From Leptasterias polaris (taxonomy: Eukaryota; Echinodermata; Asteroidea; Forcipulatida; Asteriidae): 64,000 nt of DNA. A program made the position numbers and the translations under genes. The notes beneath the pieces are model-generated. The model saw only the letters and a list, made by a program, of their open reading frames with translations, was not told where the DNA came from and did no database searches. Positions 46,331 through 56,857 of the stretch are shown piece after piece. The stretch covers positions 4,774,001 to 4,838,000 of the forward strand of contig JAZGTN010000022.1 in assembly GCA_037783415.1 (NCBI GenBank), read 5' to 3'. How positions within the stretch are numbered: the first letter of the stretch is position 1; every line of letters starts with the position of its first letter.

Positions 46331-48106
46331 GTTGCGTCCATACTTTTCTGGTGAGTTTTTTTTCTTTTTCTTCTTTTAATTTTATGGTGTGTTTTTTTTT
46401 TGAATTTTTTTTTCTCCACGTTTGTTGTTTGTCTGTCTAGGCTGTCTTCTACAGTACAAACCTCAGCTTAATCTGACAGTCTCGTGCTCTCTTTAATTCC
46501 GATAACTTAATTAGTTCCCATACATTGTTCCCATCTTATCTATGCTATATCTTTTGTATACGTTGAAAAGAGAAGTATGGAATAAACGTTGATTTAATTT
46601 TCAATGTTGATACAGTCGGTACAACAAACGTATAGTATTTAGTCTGGCACCTGTACGAACACACCCAGACCTATACATTGTAATGCGTCCCGCAATACCC
46701 AACATACAAGATATTGCGCGTGATTGGCCGAGATCGGGTCCTGTGGCAATGTTCATGTACAGACAAAAAAATCGCGTCCAGCAGAGGGTTATCTAAACAC
46801 TTGGCATACAGCCAAGTAATCCTATAGGGACTCTAGTGCCTGAGTATATAACATACCTTATAGCTCTACATGAATAGACTAAGCAGCAACCCAGCTGCTA
46901 TCCATAACTATTTCGGGTTCGTCTCTTTTGATTCACTGCGCGCAAGTGGAATTATTTTTAGCGAAGCGTGTCATTCCGATGTTTATTATTATGCTTTTTG
47001 CAGCTTGTGGTAATCCAATTATAGAAAAACATTTTATCTATTTTCACTTCTCCAGCAGTGGACATTATTTACAGCATGCTACCTTCAAGAAGTGTATTTC
47101 AAACCTGCCTTTGGAGCACGTCCTATCGTGAAGTATTTGAATACCACAAACGGTAAATTTCTACACTGCTGATTTTCAAGATGGAGAGCAGTATTTCACC
47201 TAAATTTGAAAAAAGATTTCCTCTCGCGATTAATTATTTACTCCTTTTTTTAAAACGTCTTTTAAAAAATTGCTTCCTGACAAGTTTGTGAAAGATATCG
47301 AGTGTCACAAAGACACCAAGGCAGTCCCCCTTCTCGACCTCCATTCCAACAGAAAACAGTCACAGACACTGGACAATCTTCAACCTGGGCTGGCCTACCC
47401 TTTCTTACTAGGAAGCCCATCCGTCAATGTTGTTTTAACTCTAAAGTAAATACTACAAAGCATATATGTTCGTAACTGTCCATGTTTTTAATGTAAAAAT
47501 AGCACTATTTCACCGTGTGTTCTTTTACCTTGTCCTGGTTTGCAAACTCACTGTCATCAATGACCCCTTACCCACGTCAATAAATACTCTAATAAGACAA
47601 GAATTGGCCATGATGACAGGTTATTCACCGCCCAGCCCCCATTCCCCCACCCTTCAAGATACATCATCGTCTACTGATCGATTCCCTACGTTTTTCACGG
47701 CCGGCTGTCTGATGTAAAGGCCGTGCAACGCTGTCATCTTCAAGAAGCTGAAGGCTCCTCCAGTTGAAATTGGCAATTCTACTCGAGTTATCACTTCATC
47801 TCTTTCTACGTCATCGCAGCTATTCGCACTAAAGTAAAAGATGAAGAATTGCTCTGGCAATGCTCATCTCCTTGTGGGAATACTCGGCCCAGCTGAGGGT
47901 CTTCTCTGTAGCATAATTCACCCCTCCACCCCTAACCCCAGCCCCACCACCACAATCATCTTCACCATCATCACCACCACCACAACTCAAGAGTCGTTTA
48001 AAGCAGAATGTCTGAGAAATGAATAACATTGTTCGAATAGAATGAGTAGTTAAAATAGTTTCAGCAAGCCTGCAGTAATACAGATGATATCTCAACCATC
48101 ATCATA
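46331..48106. other. Unassigned DNA
   Basis: T-rich tract at 46355-46415 and an ACC/CACCA-rich tract at 47930-47990. No gene recognised. Confidence 0.4.
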
Positions 48107-48110
48107 CAAC

Positions 48111-48620
48111 GCCAACTTCAGCTAGCTGGTCACGTTTTCAACCATTAATAAGCCAGCTGGGCCCAATTTCATGGCTCTGCTTACCACCGAACTCTGCGCT
48201 TGCGATCACCACTCTCCGCTTACCGAGCAAGCACCGAATTTCTGCGCTAGTTGTGTAATAAGCGTACAATGCCTATAATTATAGAACGTGGACTACGCAA
48301 CCAAGCGCACTTGCAAAAATTATCTGCTAACCCGTGAAATACGCTTGACGTAAGCGCGGAATTCCCTGCTTCCGTATAAAAGCGCCGATTCTTTGCTTAC
48401 GGTTAGCAGAGCCTTGAAAATGGGCCCTGACCGTGCCCTTCTCTGGAAGCCTAGTGCTCCTCGTCGTAGAGGTCATCCCAACATGACCATGAAATCTTCC
48501 ATCGAGGCTGACACTGGTCTACTCTATACGCAGTCCATCTCTCTAACACTACGCTTGATAGAATCAGATGGGCACAACTTGCCAAGTCAATACGGAAGTG
48601 AATAAACAAATGGGTGAATG
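48111..48620 (+). mobile_element. Decayed LINE reverse-transcriptase C-terminus, split by a MITE
   Basis: The left piece reads IIQRQLQLAGHVF (48107-48143); the right piece, after the MITE, reads DRALLWKPSAPRRRGHPNMT (48430-48490) and, after a frameshift, LDRIRWAQLAKSIRK. This order (R-x-L-x-x-AGHV, then PRRRGxP, then the D-R-x-W-x-x-L-A region) is that of the C-terminal end of several LINE reverse transcriptases. Clade not assigned. Confidence 0.6.
48159..48427. mobile_element. GGGCCC-ended MITE (ATGGCTCTGCTTAC subfamily) inserted in the LINE
   Basis: Ends GGGCCCAATTTCATGGCTCT and AGAGCCTTGAAAATGGGCCC are an imperfect inverted repeat. Internal words CTCTGCGCTTGCGATCACC and ACGCTTGACGTAAGCGCGGA. 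Same subfamily as 62789-62912. Confidence 0.75.
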
Positions 48621-50298
48621 TAGTAGAGATTTGGTTAAGTCGGCTGGACATGAATTGATTGACAACTTCTTAACATTGTCTGCAAATCGATAACAGTTCT
48701 TTCAACCTCCGGTAATAACAGATTCAGCAAGTTTGAAGACACACATTTTGATTAAAAGCTTTTAAAACTACATAAGAAAATCCAACAGTTTACTCAAACT
48801 ATCAATTAAAAATATCCTTAATTGGTGATCCATTTGCAAAAGGTTATCTGGTATTACAGTTACCAGCGTTTAAGACATTTGTCTTAAAACATGCTAAAAT
48901 GTCTACGAGAGTAATGCGTTGGATTGTGTTCATTCGCCTTGCGTGACACAAAAACAACCATAAACGCAATAACACAAAATATGGTTGGCAATTTTTCTTT
49001 AAAGCATGTCGTTAAATTGTATCACTTTGATAATGCTGCTTTATAACTAGACGGTCAAAACTACAACTGCTTCGGGCGCTGTTCTTGAACCACATCATTG
49101 CCCTTCAAGCAATGACGTCGTCGGTCATGCACGAGTGCTTTCACTTTATACAGGAGGCCATTAAAGGAGACAAAATACCGCAGGACTCTCTCTTTTTATT
49201 GAATGCGGAATGTGCTCTGATCCCAAAGTCATTTGGTTTCTAACAAAAATACCGGTCTATCTCCATTTGCTCATCGGCTAAATGGTACACTATGAATGTA
49301 TGTAATGATCGGGGACAACAATTACCAACTTAATACAGTAGACCAATTGCTCTGAGGAATATTTGTCAAGAAATACGACAATTTTGGGTTGAACAAAGAC
49401 AACAAATGTGCGAGAAAATAGTCCCCACTCCTTGGTTTCTGATTTTAATTGCTAAAAAGAAATAAAAACATGTTGTCGATGTTGATAATAATATAAGCCA
49501 TCGAATTTTCTCATAATAAAAAATTCCAAAGATCGTTTGGATTGTGTTTTTACGGCGTAATGTTAGAGGGCGCACTGGCAATGTCACCACAATCCCATGA
49601 CCCGTCATGGGCATAATCCCTATTGGTCAATTGTATATGAATGTCCACTTGGAACATGTTTGCTGTTTAAACTGGATGAGTGACAGGTGTAATAATATGA
49701 AGGGTCGTCACCATTGTCTCATTAGGCAGAAATGTTTCTTTTTCGGCCTGTCGCATTGTTTTGAACGCCCTCTGTCGACATTACGCATTGACATCATCCC
49801 ACCACAATCTAACTTAGATGTAAAACCATATGAAAAAATGCACATCTACAGTACCTACGCACGGCTCACTGGGCAGGCTATTGAGCTGTCTCCTTTTAAC
49901 CTCAACGTGAGGGCGCCCCACCGAAGTGACGTCATGTACATACGGCTTACATGTGCATAGGGTCAATTTTAAAACTAAAGTAAGACAATGATTTTAATCT
50001 TCCAAAAACCAATGATTCATAATACTTTTAACTCAGGAATGTGAACAAATATTACAAGTGAGCAGTTATTAGATACCCTAGTTTTACAATTTACAGCGAA
50101 TTTCGACACTTCACCTTTAAACACGTGTACATGCATTTGGAACTCATCCCAACATTTTTCGATCAATACTGTATGAAAGTGAAGCCACACTTAATATGTG
50201 TGGTTATTAACGCTGCAGAAAAAATTAGCCTACATACATGACCCTCTGATAAACCAACATGGACTAGAAGTGTACCATCTGTACAGATGCTGAAGTCG
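48621..50298. other. Unassigned DNA
   Basis: An open frame of 117 codons (49607-49960, plus) has no recognisable domain. Confidence 0.4.
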
Positions 50299-50420
50299 AG
50301 ACCTGGGAATCCGACTAACTAAGACCTGGGAATCCGACTAACTAAGACCTGGGAATCCGACTAACTAAGACCTGGGAATCCGACTAACTAAGACCTGGGG
50401 ATCCGACTAACTAAGACCTC
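50299..50420. repeat. 23-bp tandem repeat, 5.3 units
   Basis: GACCTGGGAATCCGACTAAC plus TAA at 50299, 50322, 50345, 50368 and 50391, almost without variation. Confidence 0.96.
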
Positions 50421-51892
50421 GATTTAAGAGAAGCTTACACCCAGATTTGGTGGCCGAGATATGATTCCAAGAAAACATTTCTAATTAAAAACAATAACAT
50501 GACTTATCCTGTGAAATGTGTCCATCTTAAAAGAGTTAAATTTCAAGGTGTTTTTGATTTCATGCCAGTGTTGTAGTCAAGTACTTTTAGCCAGTCGAGT
50601 ATCAAGTATTGCCGAGTACTAGGAAGGCCGACCCCTAAATCCACCCCTCAAAAAACAGGTCAGCCGTCCTTTTATGTTTCTTGAAAACTAAAAAGAACTC
50701 TCTCGTCAAAACATGAAGTAATATTGCTTCAAGTTACTTCCCTTTAAAAGTCAGTTGTATGAATGTTTTCTCCTATAAACATTGTCGTAAAATCAGCTTA
50801 AGCCAGTTAATTAAGTTTTTTTTAAAGAAAGGAAACACATTCCTATTCTGAATCTAACATGCAGACTGTTCAGAGGATCATGTTGTTCTTCTCATAATAC
50901 AGTCACTATTCACAGCCTATGAGACCTACTAGAACTACGGTGGGACTAACCACATCCCATCTCATATCGTATATCACATCAGCTTAGAGCTTTCAATCTT
51001 ATCCCCGCATTAAAACAGGTGCCGACCTTGCATCTGTCACGGTTCTTCTTTGCACGTCAACAAAATAATTAATTGATTTTTCATGGCAATTTAACAAGAG
51101 GCTAGGGAAATTTATGCTTTTTGTCTAGCCAGGGTTCTTACACTTTTACTGAATGATTTGAACAGACTCCGAAGCCACCAGCTGCCAGCAATTTAAATAA
51201 AATCACTGCTCTTTGGAAAACATTTGCGAGGAATTATTTATAGTGATGACAAAAATAAAAAATGTTTTTATAGCTATTGATTGAATGCCAGTAATGCACA
51301 TACCAATTTAATGTTTTGTTTTTAATTCCTGAATTTGCAAGTCCAAACATTCTGACAGTTTCATCAAATGGTTATTGCGGAAAAGGTTTTTTCAAATGGT
51401 TTTTACACCTGATCATGCTTTCACAAAAATTAATACAATGAAATGCAGAGTCTACTTTTCATGAACTCGACACCAGTGCCAATTATCTGGGAAGCCACTT
51501 CTTCTTCAAATACTGCAAGTTGCTTGAACAGTGTCAAACTACTCAAAGTCTTTAAACAGTTGTGTTCTTATTTGAATCATAATAAGCAAGAATGAACATG
51601 CACAGAATGATGTCCTGCCTCCCCAGGTACTACTTAAAAAGCAGGACAGTAATTTTATTCGTAACAGAATAGTCTCCTGAATTCTCAAATGTACTCCGCC
51701 TCAGTAGAATAAAATAGAAAGACAAGTTCTCCAGAACAAATCTACACAGCAAAGTAAAGTAGATATGTGAAGACTGCAAACTGAATATACAATGAACAAC
51801 CTGCATGATTTTTTGTTTTGGTTGTCAATTTCACTAAAACTCAAGTCAAGAGTGATATAGGCTAGTCCACTCCCTTCTTAGGTAGCCTGGAC
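50421..51892. other. Unassigned DNA
   Basis: 50566-50630 has AGTGTTGTAGTCAAGTACTT-type GAGTA words typical of a dispersed repeat. Nothing else recognised. Confidence 0.4.
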
Positions 51893-52265
51893 TCAATTTC
51901 ACAAAGAGCTAAGATTGATCTTAATTACTTCTGGTTATAAAGCAGAGGATTCTCAGAAAAGCGAACTTACTAGCCAAGAACCCCACGGAGAGAAGACTAG
52001 AAAGGAAGTTTCCGGTTTAGATGGAGAACACCCCAGAGATTTTTCCCATGGGAAAACCCACGCAAGCAGGTAGGGATTGCAATATACGCAAGAGGTGGAA
52101 GGCAAGGAAGGAAACTACTACATGTATGTCAAACCGCCCCCCCCCCCCGAGTCTTAGATAAATGTCAATCTTAATTGCTAAGCAAAGTTTGATGTCACAA
52201 TACAAATGACTACGATGATTACATTGACAACTCATCCTAAGATGAATCTTAATGCATTGTGAAAC
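51893..52265. mobile_element. CAATTTCACAAAGAGCTAAG element with a nested repeat
   Basis: Left CTCAATTTCACAAAGAGCTA and AGATTGATCTTAAT; right ATGAATCTTAATGCATTGTG plus AAAC: imperfect inverted ends. Inside lie part of another repeat (TCCCATGGGAAAACCCACGC, 52045-52120) and a 12-C run at 52137. Confidence 0.55.
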
Positions 52266-52579
52266 CAAAGGTAGGTAGACTAATTGTAGAATCGCGACCT
52301 GAAGCTAATGTTTCCGAGTATGTGAATGATGAAGAAATGTTGTGATTGTTTGTATTTAGTAACTGGCTTGAATAAATTGTGTTTGTTGTGACAGCAATTG
52401 AATTGTGCAACCGAATAACGCTGTTGACTAGCCCAGTGGACTTAGTAAGGCCTCTTCTACGAGCCAATGCTTCATCACACCCTAATCAGCAATTACCAAT
52501 GCCCAACTGAAGATTCAACCTTGTGTACTGAAATGTCCATTCATGTACAATGCAACTTAATGCCAAGTTCATTAGCGCA
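52266..52579. other. No recognisable feature
   Basis: Unassigned DNA. Confidence 0.4.
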
Positions 52580-52680
52580 GAAGGTGTTATTGTCTCCCCA
52601 TTGGGGATCATTGCTATCCTTATTGAATATTGGGAGAACAAAGTGCACACCAGGGTAGATGTATTCCCAATGGGGGTAAT
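52580..52680. repeat. ATTGGGG/CAGGGTAG dispersed repeat, single unit
   Basis: CCCCATTGGGGATCATTGCT, ATCCTTATTGAATATTGGG, ACCAGGGTAGATGTATTCCC and AATGGGGGTAAT. Same family as 23690-24030. Confidence 0.7.
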
Positions 52681-52831
52681 GTGGAAGACAATGACCTTAC
52701 AAGTGTCAATAAAGTACTCACTATCTGACTGTCACAGTCCGTTACTTTAACTTATGCTTTAAACAACTACGATGTACGCAAACAACAAATTTGTGCCAGG
52801 AGAAATGGTACAACAGCAACTGTGCTGATCT

Positions 52832-53025
52832 GGGCCAAATTTCACGGAGCAGCTTCAACAAAAAGTATTGGTGAACAATTTTCTGCTAAGCAAAAATAAG
52901 CAGGATACCAGTCACATAAGCAGGATACCAGTCACAGATGCTACATAAGACTTGTTATTTTGACTGGTAACCCTAATTTGGTAAGTATACTTTTGTTGTG
53001 CTTAGCTACTTAGTTAGCCCTGGGC
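52832..53025. mobile_element. GGGCCC-family MITE with an internal 20-bp duplication
   Basis: GGGCCAAATTTCACGGAGCA at the left and TTAGCTACTTAGTTAGCCCTG at the right; AAGCAGGATACCAGTCACA occurs twice in a row at about 52899 and 52919. Confidence 0.82.
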
Positions 53026-53586
53026 ATAAGTTTATGTCACTGCTTACCACTAAATTATTTGCTTATGGCCTATGAAATCGTGCACAAAATAGCCAGAGTG
53101 AACTGAAAGGGCATCAAAAACTCTCGACTACAAAGTAAAACAGTTAGGGCCTATACTCTCAGAGAAGAAATATTGACAAGAACTTGTAGTTCAGTCAGTT
53201 CATCAGTTTACACAAGCCATCATAGTTTGACGAGAAGTGAAAACCAAACACTTCACCCAATAAGCTGGTGAAAGTGTCCATTTATATCTATTTCAACAAT
53301 CCACTCCCTGGCAGACACATTTACACCGACTCCTCCACAAGGTTGTGAGCAAAAATATCTGAGAAATTTATAAATTTTTCACAATTTCACATTTCTCAAT
53401 TTGCTATTTAAATTGCTGACAATAACATCTTTCTGCTGGACAAACAAGGAGTAAAAATCTTCTTACTTTCACATCCAGTAAATGCGTTGACTATGGAGGT
53501 GTACGATTATTTACATCAATAGAAGGCTGTTTTAATATGGCATGAAATACCATGAAAGACCTAATCATCAGAGCAACCCCTCGCCT

Positions 53587-53667
53587 CCCCCCCCCCCCCC
53601 CCCCATGAGATCAGAAAAATGTACAAATGAATGGTTTGAATAGCCTTATATTGCCCCCCCCCCCCCC
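53587..53667. repeat. Two poly-C tracts (18 C and 14 C)
   Basis: Runs at 53587-53604 and 53654-53667, 50 bases apart. Confidence 0.9.
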
Positions 53668-54288
53668 TTCCCAAATGAAAATGTCTGGTTACATCACTGC
53701 CAATCAAACCATCTTACGTGTCTGTTTTAAATCGAATCTTATGAAAAATTCATACCCTATAATTACTGTCCCTGATGATCTTTACAGACTCTTCATTTTA
53801 CCCCTATCTCTTTTTGTATGCAGTGTGCTGATGCTAGCCGGCGCAGTGACATGCACATAATACCCACGTAGCTTGCATCTCAAACTCATTACACACACCC
53901 ACGCAGTAAAAAATATCCGACATGATTGTTCTTATTATGTGCTTTAAACCGAATCAACATTACACTTCTAGATGTCACAAATATCCATTTGCCAGGAAAT
54001 GACATTATTGCCCGCAATCTCTGCCAGCATAACTGGATTTAAAATAGTGCAGTATGTCTGATGTGTCGTCAGTTTGTAGCCTGGTTTTCACTACTGGATT
54101 TATTGCAATCACTCATGCATTAACAGCTTGCTTACCAGCAGTGATTTAGATTTTAACTGACCTAGTAAACTAGGGTTCACCGACTTGTTATTATGTTGTC
54201 GGATAAATGGAAGAGACTTCTCTTACTTTGTTTAGGTAACGATCAAAATCCAAATTGAATAATACAGAAACAAATATATAGAGCTGCC
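53668..54288. other. No recognisable feature
   Basis: Unassigned DNA. Confidence 0.4.
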
Positions 54289-54518
54289 TATAGATAGGTT
54301 GCAGTATGACGTAAATCGGCCATCTTTACGGGCAATTTGGAACACACAGTCATGCGTTACGCGTGAGAACGGCGTGCAGCACGCGCACATTTCACAAAAC
54401 TCATTGCATGATTGGTTAGTGAATGACGCGGCTGCGTTAATAATTTGAGCGCTTGACGCGCCTGCAAGCCAAAATGCGATTTGCCCGTAAAGATGGCGTC
54501 TACTGGGAACTATCTATA
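54289..54518 (-). mobile_element. 230-bp TATAGATAG MITE, copy 2
   Basis: TATAGATAGGTTGCAGTATG to TTCCCAGTAG-complement and CTATCTATA. Nearly identical to the copies at 32197 and 57929; recent mobility is likely. Confidence 0.93.
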
Positions 54519-54999
54519 TAAGAGGTAGGGTCAGACTTTGGTAATGACCCCGATAAAAAATGGGGGAATTTTTTATCCGAAAGCTTACTTGTTATGTAAA
54601 GGATAGTAATGGTAGTAAGCATCCTGTGGCATTAGTTTGTCTGAAATGCCCCTGTAGGTCGAAAAATCTTAATCTCTAAAGGCAACTTTCAAAGATTCTA
54701 ATTCCAGTGGTATCCGTTTGTGAATGCTGCAGCCAAAGATGCGGTTGGTACTCTGTGTCACCTCGCAAAACATGGATGGATTCGATGTTCTGGGTACAAA
54801 AATACTGTGACAGTTTTTTGCTGTTTTCTCAACAATTGGACACTGTAATTAGCTGAAACAAATCAGCAATACGTTGATAAAAACCAATATAAGAACCTAC
54901 CTTTAAACGACCTAGTTCAGTTTATCAGGGAAGGGAAGGATCTTCCTGGTGTGTTTGGAATAGTTTGGCTACAAATCGAGCCTTATAAGCAGGGTTTCA

Positions 55000-55165
55000 G
55001 GCCTGGAATTACACGGAGGCCACGGAGGCCATGGCCTTCGTTGCCCTGGTCTTGGCCTCAGTGCCCCTTCAAAAGATTCCCATAGCCTTTAAGATTTTCC
55101 AATGAAAGTGCCCTTTGCAAAATGAGAATGGCCTTGCCCTCTTAAAGATAAAATTCCAGGCCTGG
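55000..55165. repeat. Dispersed repeat with inverted ends
   Basis: CAGGCCTGGAATT at the left and AAATTCCAGGCCTGG at the right; inside GGAGGCCACGGAGGCCATGG and AAGATTTTCCAATGAAAGTG. Related to 46205-46330. Confidence 0.7.
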
Positions 55166-55756
55166 GGTTTGCAATTAACTTAAGTGACTGGCCAGCAGGA
55201 CCATTTAGCTTGTCATTTTACTAGTCCACCAGCATTTTCATGAGTTCATAATCGATATTATTTAGAGATGCTTTTCAACACTGAACTAGCCAGCCGGACT
55301 ACTTTGAGGAGTTTTGACTGGTTCCTGGTATTTGGCCAACAAACCACTGTTAAGAGAGAACGCTGGTAACCCTTACAAGGTGCTATGTAAAGTGGTCTCA
55401 TCGTCATTTTAAATAGCTCTTCCGATGAAGACTAATGTGCTTTGTAACATCAGTAGAAAGCATTACTGTGTATTGTTATCCTTGTTAATAATTTATTGTC
55501 TCTGTTGATGGATTGGACAAGTCAGCAAGATGACTCACAACAAACACCTACAAAGTAACTCTCTCTTTTCAAAACTTAACCATTATCTCCTGGGAATAAT
55601 TTTAGCACTCAAAAATGTTTAATAAAAAAGCTTACTCGATCCATGTTAATACAATTGCAACTGCTGTATAAAGTTCTATGGTTATCTTGTCTGACTAGGC
55701 AAAACAGATAACCATACATTATACATACTTTGGGTTAACAAAGACAAATTGACTAG
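55166..55756. other. No recognisable feature
   Basis: Unassigned DNA; a terminal ULK3 exon could lie in this interval but was not identified. Confidence 0.35.
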
Positions 55757-55960
55757 AACAAACTTGAACCTATGACCTCCAGATTGATGCGCCGGTGCTC
55801 CACCAACCGAGCTATTTCATGCTATGATGGCATGTTTTTTTAAGTATGCCATTATTGAGCTTAAGCTTAGTTTGTTGAGCACCAGCCCATAAATTTGGAG
55901 GTCACAGGTTCAAGTTACATTCAAGTCAAAATTAATTATTTTGTTCACCCAAAATTGAAT
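55757..55960. mobile_element. Two tRNA-like SINE copies, head to head
   Basis: On the minus strand 55830-55757 reads TAGCTCGGTTGGTGGAGCAC, GGAGGTCATAGGTTCAAG and TTTGTCTTTGTTAACC. On the plus strand 55858-55960 reads GTTTGTTGAGCACCAGCCC, GGAGGTCACAGGTTCAAG and ATTTTGTTCACCC. Both are the same tRNA-derived head (A box, B box, TTTGTTCAACCC-like end), in opposite orientation, around a short spacer. The copy at 61695-61785 belongs to the same family. Confidence 0.65.
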
Positions 55961-55989
55961 AAATTTACCCAGTCAATTTCTGTGTGGTT

Positions 55990-56215
55990 TTTACACACAA
56001 GTAATTGTTATCAGTGCTCTAGGTTTCAATACAGGTTTCGATATCGAGACCGGTCTCACTCTGAGCCCGGTCTTAAGACCCAGTTCGTTAATGTCTCAGC
56101 TCTTTCCAGGTCTCGATTTTGAAGACTCTTGTTTCGATCTCAGCCTTCGAGCAAAGGTCTCAGGATCTCGTGTCGAGACCATTCGAGACCTTAATTTCAT
56201 AATCGTCCAAAAGCG
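55990..56215. repeat. GAGACC/GGTCTC-rich dispersed repeat
   Basis: Words such as TTTCGATATCGAGACCGGTC, CCGGTCTTAAGACC, TTTCCAGGTCTCGATTTTGA and GTCGAGACCATTCGAGACC recur on both strands. Confidence 0.6.
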
Positions 56216-56790
56216 TATAAAATGGAAACAGAAACCAAAACAAATAGCAAACCGTCATCTCAGTCTAAGACTTTGCAGTCTCAACTACAACACTGACTGT
56301 CATTACTGGCATGTTTGTTTTTTCTCAGAAACTAAGTACAGTATTAAAGACTTTTAAATAGAATGATAGGCTAATTCACTTTGAGGACATATGTTTCCTT
56401 GAAACAAGAAGGTTTGATTGAATTTAATAAGAGAATTCCTCTGAGTGACAACGCCAAGTCTAGCTACTAGCAGTTCACTACACCAATGATCAACCTATCG
56501 GCCTGAACTAACACTATAGTGTAGATGATATTATTGGTTTCTGAGTGATGGACAAGTGGGCCACTTGTATCAACAGAGATATAGCCTCCCTAAAAATGAA
56601 AACCCTTCATAAAAAATGTCCGCATGAAGAGTCTATGAGTTCCAAAACTTACATCCACACTCAAGATTTTATTGAGGGTCACCCTCATCTGACTTTTAAG
56701 AAAACAATTAAGATCCCTTGATTGGTTTCATAACCTAAAATATACAGTGAAAATAAGAACAGTTATGAAACCTAAGGATAATGAACTTAC

Positions 56791-56857
56791 CGGTTTTGCG
56801 TCCTTCACCTGACAGTGCTTCATTAATGGACTCTTGCTTGAATGGTATTCTTTTGAT
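56791..56857 (-). CDS. ULK3: ULK3 exon: C-terminal region
   Basis: 67 nt, phase 0 to phase 1. Acceptor TTTACTTACAG, donor GTAAGTTC. Encodes IKRIPFKQESINEALSGEGR and KTG; it aligns in position, weakly in sequence, with the penultimate segment of vertebrate ULK3. Since it ends at a good donor, the final exon (vertebrate proteins end in a short Ser-Ser-Cys tail) lies farther left. Confidence 0.75.

Noticed and set aside
56607..56643. Candidate last ULK3 exon (E-L-I-D-S-S-C-G-H-F-L then stop)
   Set aside because: The Ser-Ser-Cys likeness is suggestive, but the only in-phase acceptor (GATGTAAG) lacks a pyrimidine tract.
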